Shown one piece after another: positions 32,601-43,729 of a stretch of DNA of 64,000 nt (the first letter of the stretch is position 1; the number at the start of each line of letters is the position of its first letter). The position numbers and the translations under genes are program-made. Source of the DNA: Liopterus haemorrhoidalis (lineage: Eukaryota > Arthropoda > Insecta > Coleoptera > Dytiscidae); the NCBI GenBank assembly GCA_963971575.1, contig OZ020618.1:46886509-46950508 (forward strand), in the 5' to 3' direction. The notes under the pieces are model-generated. The model ran no database searches and was not told the origin of the DNA. It worked only from the letters and a program-made list of their open reading frames with translations.

Positions 32601-32751
32601 TAATATATTTTCTATAAAACGTAAAAAAGCATTTTATTTTTATAATAACAATCTAATTGTTTTACAATAATAGGCGAGGAAGATTCGTTCATGGAAGAAC
32701 TAATACATAAGAGGCGTTCATGAAGAGAAGAGGAAGACGAGGCCATGGAGC

Positions 32752-33180
32752 CCAGCAAGAGTTCATATACACACCAGTTTTACAAGTGAAATATCGGAAA
32801 TCCCTTCGTAAAATAGTTATTATCTGTTAACGTTTTCCTAATTCTGCTGTCCTAGATTTTTACTAACTAAACTTAACCTAATCACCTAAATTGATCGTAT
32901 TTACTAGATTTTATTACAATATTTTTAATGGGCTAATATTTGGGAGAAAATAAAGTACTGCATACAAAAACTAGGTAATTAGCTTAGGTTTATATAGTAA
33001 TAATATATAATATAAATTATAATCATGAGCAATAATAATTATAAGTAATAATATATAATAGTAATCTAGGACAACAGAATTACGAAAATTAAGAAAACGA
33101 TAATTGATAATAACCATTTTACGAAGGAATTTCCGATCTCTCACTTGCAAAACTGATGTGTATATGAACTCTTACTGAAG
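32752..33180. mobile_element. inverted-repeat element with 105-bp arms
   Basis: AAGAGTTCATATACAC (32757) and its reverse GTGTATATGAACTCTT (33160s) bound arms that also share CGTAAAATAGTTATTATC and CTGTCCTAGATT. The roughly 210-bp centre is AT-rich. Possible AGCC flanks. No coding capacity. Confidence 0.6.
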
Positions 33181-33517
33181 CCTTTAGGTCTGAGTGATTG
33201 TTTCAAATAGAATTAAACAGTTCACTCTTCTTCATTGCAAGCACCGAGAAAACTCCGTGGTCTATTTTGGTAAAATAGATCCACCATAAAACGTTTGTAT
33301 CATTCTCTTTTTCTTCTTTTTCCATGTATGTACAATCTATCAGGTCTGGGAAAAAGTTCGTAGCATTTTTGCCGATAGACGGCGCCAATTGCAAATAACT
33401 CAACACAAATCGCAGCAACACCACTAAGCGCTCGTTGGAAAGGCGACAGTTCGAGCGTTACTGAGTGTCTAAACATTAAAATTTGTGCAGTGGTTGGAAA
33501 GTTGTTTGCGTTTGAAA

Positions 33518-34542
33518 ATGGAGAAAAGTAATGAAAAATTGCACTATATTTTGCAATATTATTCCGACAAAGGGAAGAACGCTGCGTTTTCTGAAAAAAT
33601 TTGTGTTGTGTACGGTGAAGGTAATTTATCAAAATATGCTGCTCGGAAATGGTTCGGTCGCTTTCGTTCTGGTAATTTTAATGTGAAAGCTGACTTACGC
33701 TCTGGTCGTCCAATCAGTGAAAAATCTGATGAAATTCTTGAAAAAGTCCAACAAGATAGGCATATCAGCAGTGTCGATATTGGTACGGAGCTAGGCATTG
33801 ACCACAAAACTATTTTGAACCATTTACGGAAAGCTGGCTAAAAAAAGAAGCTCGATATATGGGTTACTCATGAGTTGAGCGCGAAAAACATGATAGACTG
33901 TATTAACATCTGCGATGCGCTGCTGAAACGCAATTAAATCGAGCCATTTCTGAAACGTGTCATAACCGGTGATGAAAAATGGATCACGTACAACAATCGG
34001 AAGCGTAAAAGATCGTGGACAAGGTATGGTGAGCCGTCACAAGCGTTCGCGAAGCGAGGATTGACGCCGAACAAGGTGATGCTGTGTGTGTGTGGTAGGA
34101 CTGGAAGGGAATCATCCACCATGAGCTACTTCCAGTTGGTCAGACGATTGATTCTCAACTCTACTGTGGACAACTAGCGAGATTACGCCAGGCAATTGAA
34201 AGAGAACGGCCCGAATTGAATAATAGGAAAGATGTTGTCTTTCATCATGACAACGCAAGACCACACACTTCTTTGATGACCCGTCAAAAATTGCGAGAGC
34301 TTGGTTGGGAAATTTTGTTGCATCCACCGTATAGTCCAGACATAGCACCCTCTGACTATCACCTATTCCGATCTCTACAGAATTCTCTCAATGAAATTAA
34401 GCTGGTTTCAAAAGAAGCCTGTGAAAACCACTTGATTCAGTTTTTCAACCAGAATCCACAGAAGTTCTTCACCGATGGCATCATGGCTCTACCCAAAAAA
34501 TGGCGACACGTAGTCGATAATAATGGAGCATATTTGGTTTAA
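33518..34542 (+). pseudogene. mariner transposase (Hsmar1/cecropia-like)
   Basis: Starts MEKSNEK with YGEGNLS..AARKWFGRFRSG and GRPISEKSD of the HTH part. Catalytic residues are present: VITGDEKWITY, FHHDNARPHTS and PYSPDIAPSDYHLF (DD34D). Lesions: TAA at 33839 where copy 2 has TAT, TAA at about 33936 in LLKRN, and a frameshift in the GTGTGTGT run near 34090. The C-terminal third (34216-34542) is open and ends NNGAYLV. Copy 2 (41104) has different lesions, so both derive from an intact ancestor. Confidence 0.88.
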
Positions 34543-34684
34543 ATAAATTCATTTTCACACTATAACAAAACCAGTTGAAAAATCTTCTGGTATTTCTTTT
34601 CGACCTTGGAGTAAGTTAAATATGTAGTCAATTCTTGGGATATTAGGTCAATAAGTAAAACACTTAGATATTCATATATTTGAA

Positions 34685-34725
34685 TAGACCGGTTTCGACA
34701 ATTTTATTGTCTTCTTCAGTATCTC
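34685..34725 (-). ncRNA. hammerhead ribozyme motif HHR2, left arm
   Basis: Minus strand: CTGAAGA (34713-34719), stem II GACAAT with ATTGTC around AAA, then GAAAC and CGGTC. Stem I inner pairs ATA/TAT. Mirror of the copy at 35229-35270. Confidence 0.65.
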
Positions 34726-35228
34726 TGAGGAAAAATTGAGAAGAAAAATATTTAATATTACAATAATGTTCACAAAAATTAGTATGAAAATTAACAAATA
34801 AATAAACATGTGTATCAAAAAAAAAAAAAAAATTAAATAAAAACTTACTCAAATTACTAATGTAAATAATAGTTTGTAAATGTATTTAAAATAAATAAAA
34901 TTCATTGTAAGAGACATGTGGTATCACAGATAAATAAGCGTCAAAAGTTAAAATACTTTAAAAAAAAATTATTTATTTATTTTTTTAAAGTATTTTAACC
35001 ATTTTAACTTTTGACGCTTATTTATCTGTGATACCACATGTCTCTTACAATGAATTTTATTTATTTTAAATACATTTACAAACTATTATTTACATTAGTA
35101 ATTTGAGTAAGTTTTTATTTAATTTTTTTTTTTTTTTGATACACATGTTTATTTATTTGTTAATTTTCATACTAATTTTTGTGAACATTATTGTAATATT
35201 AAATATTTTTCTTCTCAATTTTTCCTCA

Positions 35229-35270
35229 GAGATACTGAAGAAGACAATAAAATTGTCGAAACCGGTCTAT
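35229..35270 (+). ncRNA. hammerhead ribozyme motif HHR2, right arm
   Basis: CTGAAGA (35235-35241), stem II GACAATAAAATTGTC, GAAAC, CCGGTC with cleavage expected after GTC. The short self-complementary ACCGGT suits a dimer-forming stem III. Stem I begins GATA/TATT. Confidence 0.65.
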
Positions 35271-35390
35271 TCAAATATATGAATATCTAAGTGTTTTACT
35301 TATTGACCTAATATCCCAAGAATTGACTACATATTTAAAACCAGTTGAATTTTACTAAAAAAACGCCACGAACTTTTTCCCAGACCGATA

Positions 35391-36316
35391 TAATAATACC
35401 TAAGATTTTTTTCTCGGGGAGGTTTAACATCCAATCCCACCCCCACTCCTTGGCTACGCTCTTGTACAAGCATATTAACTCGCTCATTCGACGTGTATCT
35501 TTCATTAAAAAAATCTAATGTGAATTAAATCTGAAATAAAATTTAAGGAACTTAATTTGAAGAAAAATTTAAATGTTCAACACTATCCAACTCACCCTAT
35601 ATAGAATTATAACCCTATGGTTTTTTACTTATTTGTTATTATTATTTTCTTCTTTTCTTCAAAATTTGATAAATACACTTCTATTTTGAGTTTTAATTTA
35701 GTTTAAAATGTGTTTTAAATGAGTTGTTAAATGGTACGACGTGTCCACAAAAGCTTCTGATGGGGTGTTTACGAAACCACTAACACCCACTCACATATAT
35801 ACACACATACAGTGACAAAGTCATAGAGCTGCGACAGAGATTAAAAGCCGAGAGATAAAGTGCGAAATCATCTGCGTTGAGATGTTACACATGTTTAGTA
35901 TTTTCACAAATTATTTTATGAGTTGACGTAATATGGAGATGGAACGCTGATGTACATAAGGGATATGGATGTTAATTTTGGAATATAGAGTGGGTTGCTG
36001 AAAGAGATACTTCACATTTTCGACTCTAGAGATTCTAAAGTAAACAGAGATACTAGGTGTTGGAAAATTAGGGATATTATTGCACTTACAGTGGAATGGG
36101 ATTTCATACCTCAACAAATGATCAGAAATTGGGTAGAAAGTTTTCCTCGAGAAACACATGACTTATTTACAATATACAATAATAATTAATTTAAAAATTT
36201 AAATTAAAAAACTTGATATAAATTCCATTAAATATATTGTAAATTATCCTGATACATGTATTTCGGCTTTAGGCCATTTTAAAGACAGCTGGATAGAAAA
36301 TGGTCTTACAGCGAAA
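35391..36316. other. no recognised gene
   Basis: 35395-35470 has a decayed GGGGAGG...CCACCCCCACTCC...GGCTACGC stretch, like one end of the hAT MITE at 53181. A 64-codon plus frame at 35995-36189 (LKEILHIFDSRDSK...) has no motif I recognise. Confidence 0.45.
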
Positions 36317-36318
36317 TA

Positions 36319-37583
36319 CCACGTCGTTCAATAAGTCTCCGGTCTAACTACAAAACATTTATTTTTTTTAGAAATTCGTCTTTATTCATCAATATACTCT
36401 CCTTCAAGAGTGATACATTCATTCCAACGCTCCTCTAACTTTTCGATGCCTTCTTTGTAGAACGATTTGTCTTTGCCCTCAAAATAGGCCTCGGTTTCGG
36501 TAATCACTTATTCATTTGAGTCAAATTTCTTTCCCTGGAGCATCTTTTTGAGGTCTGCAAAAAGCCAGTAGTCGCTGGGGGCCAGATCTGGAGAGTACGG
36601 TGGGTGAGAAAGCAATTCGAAGGTTAATTCAATTTAACCATCGCTTTCATCGACTTGTGACACGGGGCGTTGTCTTGGTGAAAGAGCACCTTTTTCTTTT
36701 GCATGTGAAGCCGTTTTTTCTTGATTACTACACTCAATCGATCCAATAATGCCATGTAGTATTCGCCATTGATAGTTTTACCTTTCTCAAGATAGTCGAT
36801 AAACAAAATACCATGCGCGTCCCAAAATACGGATGCCATAACTTTGCCAGCTGACTTTTTAGTTTTTGGTCGCTTTGGACGACTTTCACCGACTGCTGTC
36901 CACTCAGCTGACGATCTTTTTGATTCAGGTAGTGGATCCATGTTTCATTCATTGTCACATACCGACGCAAGAAATCCCTTTATCTCGCTTGAACAGCTCT
37001 AAACAGCGCTCTGAATCGTCGACGCGTTGTTGTTTTTGGTCCGGTGTAAGCGAACGCAGCACCCTCTTCCAAAGAAATTTACGCATGCTCAAATTTTCGT
37101 GTAAAATTGTAAACACACTACCTTCTGATATCTTTAAAGTGTCAGCTATCTCACGTAACTTCACTTTACGGTCTTTCAAAACTATTTTGTGGACTTTTTT
37201 TATGTTTTCCCGAACAACTGCCGATTTTGGGCGACCAGAGAGTTTAGCATCATCGATGTTTGTACGACCGCGTTTAAATTCAGCATACCAATCAGTAATA
37301 GTTGATTTGCCTAGTGAAGCGTCTCTATAACGCTTATCAAACTACTGTTTGGCTTCAACAGTATTTTTTCCCATCAAAAAATAAATTTTAAATCAACACA
37401 CGAAATTCTTTTTTATTTCAAAACTGGAGTCACTTAAACCACTGTAACCTCTAAACTAATTGTCAGAATGTCATGAAAGTTTCACATGTATCGTTTGAAG
37501 GTTGGTACTATCCAGAAATCATATGGGTCTGTCAACAGTGTTGCCTTATATATGTCAGACCGGAGACTTATTGAGTGAAGTGT
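36319..37583 (-). mobile_element. mariner element, mellifera-like type
   Basis: 1,265 bp, TA-flanked (36317-36318, 37584-37585). Ends share TCAATAAGTCTCCGGTCT with TTGAACGACGTGG-like and ACTTCACTCAATAAG outermost parts. Encodes one transposase. Only 35 bp separates it from the DD41D element to the right. Confidence 0.88.
36382..37374 (-). pseudogene. mariner transposase, broken
   Basis: From MGKNTVEAKQ a TAG/TGA-type break precedes SLGKSTITDWYAEFKRGR and SGRPKSAVV. Then come LREIADTLKISEGSVFTILHE, VTMNETWIHYL, MASVFWDAHGILFIDYLEKG, LFHQDNAPCHKS and HPPYSPDLAPSDYWLF. The first catalytic Asp (usually T.DETW) is Asn. A 4-base loss after MVKLN shifts the frame before the third Asp, and NEEV became NE-stop. 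Normal length is about 345 aa. Confidence 0.88.
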
Positions 37584-37618
37584 TATATGTACCAACTTGC
37601 ATATCAAAGACATTTATA

Positions 37619-38928
37619 CAAGGTGTCTCAAAAGAAATTTTATATTTAGTGGATCGATTAAAAAAAAAGTAAGCCGTATATAGAAAATTTTTTTATTAAT
37701 TATTAAAATATACTTTTTGGGGATTTATTTCTTAAAAATAATATCGTCTAAATGTAGACCCTCGCGTTCTCGGCACTCATTTAATCGAACAGTAAAATTA
37801 CTTATGACGTCTCGGCAGGTGGACTCAGGGATGGCTGCCATTTCGTGACAGATATTTTCTTTCAAATGCGCCAGTGAAGTCGGTTTATTGGCGTAAACTT
37901 TAGATTTAAGATAACCCCATAGGAAAAAGTCCATAGGGGTTAAATCTGGACTGCGTGGAGGCCAATTTATGTCAGCTCTCCGGGAGATCAATTTGCCTGA
38001 GAAAATTTCACGAACACGTGGCAGAGACATATTGGACGTGTGTGAAGTTGCTCCGTCCTGTTGGAACCATGTTCTTTGGTTATAGCCAGGAAAGTTTTGC
38101 AGTTCAGGTACCAAGAAGTTGTCTAACATCTCCACATAACGCTCTGAATTCACTGTAACTGCACGCCCCCTTTCGTCTTAAAAAAAGTAAGGGCCGATAA
38201 TTCCTCGCGCCGAAATCGCAGCCCATACGGTCACTTTAGGCGAATGTAGGTGTTTCTGATGTTTGCGTTTCGGATTCGTTGCACTCCAGTAGCGGCAGTT
38301 CTGCTTATTTGCGTGGCCATTAAGATGAAAATGAGCTTCATCCGAAAACAAAATGTTGGTAAACGTTGAAAATCGCTCAATCACCTGATTTACGAAATTA
38401 AGCCTCTGACTGGCATCTTGGGGCTTTAATTCTTGCACCAATTAAATTTTGTAGGGGTGCAGCTTTAGGTCTTTGTGCATAATGCGATGTAATGATGATC
38501 TATTTACATTTAACGCACTTGCGCGCTTCCGAATTGAAAGGTTCGGGTCGTCACGAACAGACTGATTAACATTCTCCACGTTTTCTACCGTTCTTGATGA
38601 CCTAGGTCGCCCGAATTTTGATTTATCCAGCGTTGTACCAGTCTCTTCAAACTTTTTAACCCAATGTCGAATGAGAGGAATGCTTGGCGCATCATTAAAG
38701 TGGCGAAAACCTCGAATACTGCAGAATTTTCTACGCGCTACAGTCGCCGAATCACCGTTTTTGTAAAACTCTCGCACGCATAACGCGCGGTCTGCTCCCG
38801 AGAAACGCTCCATAGCGACTGAATTCCCAAGAGCCAGGCTACCGATTGACATAACCCCCGCGCTCCTCGGATACGTTGCGTTCACGCAGTAAGCTAAATA
38901 AATATAAAATTTCTTTTGAGACACCTTG
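37619..38928 (-). mobile_element. DD41D transposon copy 2 (complete)
   Basis: 1,310 bp with perfect ends CAAGGTGTCTCAAAAGAAAT and its reverse, extending about 30 bp. TA flanks at 37617-37618 and 38929-38930. Its left end equals the right end of copy 1. Confidence 0.92.
37725..38813 (-). pseudogene. DD41D transposase, two stops
   Basis: Start at MERFSGADRALCVREFY, then ATVARRKF, GTTLDKSKFGRPRSSRT, SIRKRASALNVNRSSLHRIM (HTH), SDEAHFHLNG, WFQQDGATSHTS and RSPDLTPMDFFLWGYLKSK. All three catalytic Asp are kept, unlike copy 1. Two nonsense changes: TAA at 38439-38441 (CAA in copy 1) and TAA at about 38180 (GAA in copy 1). No frameshift over 363 codons, so decay is recent. Confidence 0.92.
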
Positions 38929-38930
38929 TA

Positions 38931-40205
38931 GTAACATAAGTGACAGAGAATTAATTGATCTATGCGCTACATAGACTTTGAATACCTATTATGATTATAA
39001 ATGTATTTCAGTTTTATTAGTTAAAACTTTTTTCCATGAGGTAATGAAGTTTTAGTTATTTCTAAGATGTTGCTGATTAGTAACAAAATTGTATAACATA
39101 AGTACGTGGCTTATCTTAACAATATTTGGGTGCTTATCTTTTTTTGTGTAGAAAATTTCGTGTGTACTATTTAATATTCCGTACCTTCATTTGTTTATAG
39201 TCTGAATAAATTAATACTTTTACGACGGTGTACAAGGAGTGGAGAAGTGAGTTGGAACGTAGAGGACAAGTTGAAGCCGGAGTTTTCGTTGATTTCGGTG
39301 GGAAAAGTGAGCAAGTGAGCAGACGTGAGCAGTGTAGTGAAATATAACAAAGCAACATGCCTGACTAAGTGTGCTCAACAGTGCTTTGAGAAAACACATA
39401 ACTCCAAAGCATTTAGAACTATACAGTTGTACATATGTAAACGTCAAAGCAGCTCCTTCACATCAAGATTAGCTCGGAGCATAATTGTATGATAATAGCT
39501 TGGCTGGCTGCACACTCTCTGATGTTATTTCATTGTTTGAGTTAGCAACAGTGCACTTACAAAAGACTGCCATTCTATTTCCTAAACAAATGAATACAAT
39601 GAACACGACAACTTTAATTAAATTATATATCATTCTCTTACTGTTCTTGTTCTGTTTTCCTTAAGCTTTACCAGATATATCGCATGTAAAATATTGTTGC
39701 ACATTTGCAGACAGACGTCTTACGCGTACTCTTGAATATTCAAATATAAACACATCTCTAACCCCGCTTTGCGCCCCACACCTCGCTACATCTAACGCTA
39801 ATTACCGCTGATTTATCACTTCTTAAATGAATATTTTCATTTACATGAATTACTCAGATTCTATCATGGTTATGATGAATATTCTAAAAATTATCTACTT
39901 GTTAAACGTAAGAACTAACGAGTCTTCTGTAATCTAGTTTATCGTGATTGGAAAAAACTTGAAAAATTTAAGTGTGCCTATAGGGTGTTTTTGGGAACTG
40001 TTTAAGTATTGCTAACTTCTTTATTGAGAGAGATATGACGGAGGATAATTACGAAAGATGATATAGGAGAATCTAGCTAGAATTATTGAAAGCAAGAATA
40101 TCAGATAGGCAGTGGAATACAAAAGTAGTACTATTATTTTATTCAGTTATTTACCTATCATTTGAAGTTGAGTTGTAAAAGTTAGATTAGCTACAACTAA
40201 GTAAA
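38931..40205. other. no recognised gene
   Basis: Unassigned, AT-rich. Frames at 39167-39447 overlap each other and show no family motif. Confidence 0.45.
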
Positions 40206-40208
40206 TTT

Positions 40209-40980
40209 GGGCCATGTACATAATGTTTTACTAAATCTTAGTAGCACTACTAAGACAAGTATACTAAGCGTTACTAAAAATGGGTGTTCATAATACAGAA
40301 TTATTATTAGTAGTGCTTAGTAAATTGTAATTTAGTAGTACAGATTTAGAAGTGCGGAGAGGCTGTATTAAATACATTAAAATAGCAATTGTCTTCATAA
40401 TACTGATTGACTTTAATCATGTATATGAGAGATTTGCGTGATGTTCGTGAAATTCGTGAATTACGGGCACAATAGCCAAGAAAATTTTATAGTAAAAGAA
40501 AAAATGTATTAGAAATATTAAGTGAAAAAGATTTCAAAAAAAAATTATAGATTTTCAAAAGACAGAGTTCGAACATTAATTGAAATCTTACATGAAGATA
40601 TAAAACTGGTATCTTCAAAAGGTGGAAGTATTTCTACTGAACTCCAAATATGTATTGCTTTACGTTATTTTGCGAAAGGTTCATATCAACAAGATATAGG
40701 TAAGTAGTTAATAACATGAATAATTAGTTACCATTATGTTTTTGTTTATACCGCGATAATACAAGCTAGTAACACGCCTTCCATCTCTTTTAACATGTTG
40801 AACAGTGCATATGTCTATCTCTTTCTAATGCCAACAGCAACGTTGTCAAATTTAAATCGATATTAGTTAAAATATCTTAGTATTGTGATTATGAACACTA
40901 CTAACGATAGTATCGTAATTGCTTATTTTAACAAGTAAAGCTTAATCACAATATTTAGTAAAAGATTATGAACATGGCCC
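40209..40980 (+). mobile_element. PIF/Harbinger deletion derivative 2
   Basis: Ends GGGCCATGTACATAATGTTT and reversed GGGCCATGTTCATAATCTTT, both continuing TACTAAAT. TTT flanks at 40206-40208 and 40981-40983. Only the first transposase exon remains inside. Confidence 0.85.
40425..40699 (+). pseudogene. HARBI1-type transposase first exon
   Basis: From ATG at 40425 (MRDLRDVREIRELRAQ, then TAG) the frame continues RKFYSKRKNVLEILSEKD. After a slip in the A9 run near 40538 it reads YRFSKDRVRTLIEIL and TELQICIALRYFAKGSYQQDIG. 'LRYFA.G....IG' is the conserved N-terminal HARBI1 motif. It ends at a GTAAGT splice donor. Everything downstream, including the DDE core, is deleted. Confidence 0.8.
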
Positions 40981-41103
40981 TTTATTTTTAAGGTATCGAT
41001 ACTAGTCAAAATAAAAAATTAACCAGAGACAATTTTCGAGTCATGATTTACTATGATTTTTAAAACCCGTTAAGCTAAATACGTGTGGATGTATCCACAA
41101 ATA

Positions 41104-42685
41104 TCAGGTCTGGGAAAAAGTTAGTGGCGTTTTTACCGATAGACAGCGCCAATTGCAAATAACTCAGGAAACACAGATCGCAGCGACACCACTAAGCGCT
41201 CGTTGGAAAGATGACAATTCGAGCGTTACTTTGAGTGTTTAAACATCAAAATTTGTGCAGTGGTTGGAAAGTTGTTCCCGTTTGAATAATAAAAATTGTG
41301 CTATATTTTGCAATATTATTACGACTAAGGGAAGAACGCTGCGCAGTCTTGTGAAAAAATTTGTGCTGTGTACGACGAAGGTATTTTATCAAAATCTGCT
41401 GCTCGGAAATAGTTCGCTCGCCTTCGTTCTGGTAATTTTAATGTGAACGATAACTCACGCTCGTCGTGCAATCAGTGAAAAACAGTGAAAACAAATCGCA
41501 GCAACACCACTAAGCGCTCGTTGGAAAGGCGACAGTTCGAGCGTTACTGAGTGTCTAAACATCAAAATTTGTGCAGTGGTTGGAAAGTTGTTTGCGTTTG
41601 AAAATGGAGAAAAGTAATGAAAAATTACGCTTAATTTTGCAATATTATTACGACAAAGGGAAGAAGGCTGCGCAGGCTTGTGAAAAAAATTGTGCTGTGT
41701 ACGGTGAAGGTAATTTATCAAAATCTGCTGCGTGGAAATGGTTCGCTCGTTTTCGTTCTGGTTATTTTAATGTGAAAGATGACACGCTCTGGTCGTCCAA
41801 TCAGTGAAAAAGCTGATGAAAATTTTTGAAAAAGTTCAGCGAGATAGACATATCAGCAGTGTCGATATTAGTACGGAGCTAGCCATAAAACTGTTTTGAA
41901 CCATTTACGGAAAGCTGGCTATAAAAAGAAGCTCGATATATGGGTTCCTCATGAGTTGCGCGAAAAACATGATAAACCGAATTAACATCTGCGATGCGCT
42001 GCTAAAACGCTTTGAAATCGAGCCATTTCTGAAACGTGTCATAACCGATGATGAAAAATGGATCACGTACGACAATCGGAAGCGTAAAAGATCGTGGACA
42101 AGGGATGGTGAGCCGTCACAAGCTTTCACGAAGCGAGAATTAACGCCGAACAAGGTAATGCTGTGTGTGTGGTGGGACTGGAAGGGAATCATCCACCATG
42201 AGCTACTTCCAGTTGGTCAGACGATTGATTCTTAACTCTACTGTGGACAACTAGAGAGATTACGCCAGGCAATTCAAAGATAATGGCCCGAATTGAATAA
42301 TAGGAAAGGTGTTGTCTTTCAACGCAAGACGACACACTTCTTTGATGACCCGTCAAAAATTGCGAGAGCTTGGTTGGGAAATTTTGTTGCATCCACCGTA
42401 CAGATCAGACATAGTACCGTTTGACTATCACCTATTCCGATCTCTACAGAATTCTCTCAATGGAATTAAGCTGGTTTCAAAAGAAGCCTGTGAAAACACC
42501 TGATTCAGTTTTTCAATCAGAAACCACAGAAGTTTTTCACCGATGGCATCATGGCTCTCCCCGAAAAATGGCGAAAAGTTGTCGATAATAATGGAGCATA
42601 TTTGGTTTAAATAAATTCATTTTTACACTATAACAAAACCAGTTGAATTACTAAAAACAACGCCACAAACTTTTTCCCAGATCGA
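41104..42685 (+). pseudogene. cecropia-type mariner copy 2 with duplicated 5' part
   Basis: TA-flanked, ends TCAGGTCTGGGAAAAAGTTA and CTTTTTCCCAGATCGA. The first about 310 bp (UTR, HTH start with NCAIFCNIITTKG-like sequence) occurs twice, at 41178-41480 and 41493-41800, the two units differing noticeably. The second unit starts MEKSNEKLRLILQYYYDKG at 41605. Catalytic motifs VITDDEKWITYDN and a damaged DNARPH (FNARRHTS) remain; APSD is VPFD. Several frameshifts. Dead. Confidence 0.85.
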
Positions 42686-42687
42686 TA

Positions 42688-43729
42688 CAAACAAACATAA
42701 TTATGCAACGAGGTATATAAACGAACGCTATCAATCGTGGCAGTGTAGGCATTGTTACTTCCAAGTTAAATGTTCGTGTAGATTTGTGTACGTGCTCTAG
42801 GTGTAGACGGTGGAACTGCTGTTTTGTAAAATATCAACAAACTTCCAATTTTTGTTCTCTTCACATTGTTTTCTTTCGTTTATAGTTGTTAATGGTCAAA
42901 CCATTAAGTCTGCACGCGACTTAATATAGTCCAACTATACGCACATAAGATGCAAATGGTTGCAAATGTTAATAACACCCGTATATTAATTTGTGAAAAC
43001 ATCAGCACGTGTAACATCTCAACTTGGTACATTTTGTATTCTGTGTCGGCTTTTAATCTGTGTTGGGGTTGTTTTTGGGTATGTTCCCCACGTGAGATAT
43101 ATCGTGGACACATCAGAGCGTTTAGCGGCTGCCGGCGTTGACATATAACCCGCACGTGACACCAGGGACCCAGTGCATTCCTTGCACTCAAATACTTATA
43201 GGTTGTTTATTTTACAGCCATATGGGTAGTCCACAGACATAAACATAGGGAGTGTTATTAGCTAGAAATATTACAGTTTCACTTCCTAATACCTTGAGTT
43301 TCAAATAACAGTCGGTTATATTAATATTTTCAACCAGGAACCCCAGGAAATTTTAATTTGATCCAGGACTTTTAGTGTCATCTTGTACAGAATTTAACAT
43401 AATTGATAGACCTAGTTTACATTTTATTCACAGTTATTAAATACTAAAATTATTTTAAATTGTCTATGGATGGGACAAAACATCTCAACCAAGATGTAAC
43501 AAGGACCATGCGAAGGAAAATCTGCGTCTGGGTTAAAACCTGAAAGCTCTTCTAACCCTCAATCCCCCTCCTATCCCCGAAATGTCGGACGTAGTAACGA
43601 TATTCGCTCGTCCTGGATTAGACACCCAAAGCCAATGCCCCTTTGCCCCCCCCCTTTTGCACGGTTTTGGTAACAATTTTTGCCAGATTTTGTAAGACAA
43701 GGTGTTTGGCGTTATCGTGGTGAAATGCG
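42688..43729. other. no recognised gene
   Basis: A TATATAAA at 42712 stands about 30 bases upstream of a GTGTAGG, which could be a core promoter, but no coding exon follows that I recognise. The rest is unassigned. Confidence 0.4.

Larger units (their letters stand above)
34580..35336. mobile_element. Penelope-like hammerhead palindrome PA
   Basis: Two arms of about 350 bp (34618-34970 and 34985-35336) are mirror images around an AAATTATTTATTTATTT centre and appear nearly identical. A 38-nt tail (34580-34617) lies on the left only. A 13-bp duplication, AAAACCAGTTGAA (34567-34579, 35337-35349), flanks it. Each arm carries a hammerhead motif. Inverted terminal copies, a one-sided tail of 30-40 nt, variable-length duplications and hammerheads are known for Penelope-like elements; no RT is present. 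Confidence 0.75.
33340..35388 (+). mobile_element. cecropia-type mariner copy 1, with palindrome insert
   Basis: TA-flanked (33338-33339, 35389-35390). Left end TCAGGTCTGGGAAAAAGTTC and reversed right end TCGGTCTGGGAAAAAGTTCG. Without the 757-bp insert at 34580-35336 and one 13-bp TSD copy it is about 1.28 kb, normal for mariner. Confidence 0.9.

Noticed and set aside
34618..35336. Assembly palindrome artefact
   Set aside because: A 13-bp target duplication and an empty site in the second mariner copy show a real insertion; a second palindrome with the same plan exists at 52580.
42700..43200. Host promoter or LTR at TATATAAA (42712)
   Set aside because: Spacing to a possible start is right, but there is no second LTR copy, no polyadenylation signal pattern and no recognisable exon downstream.
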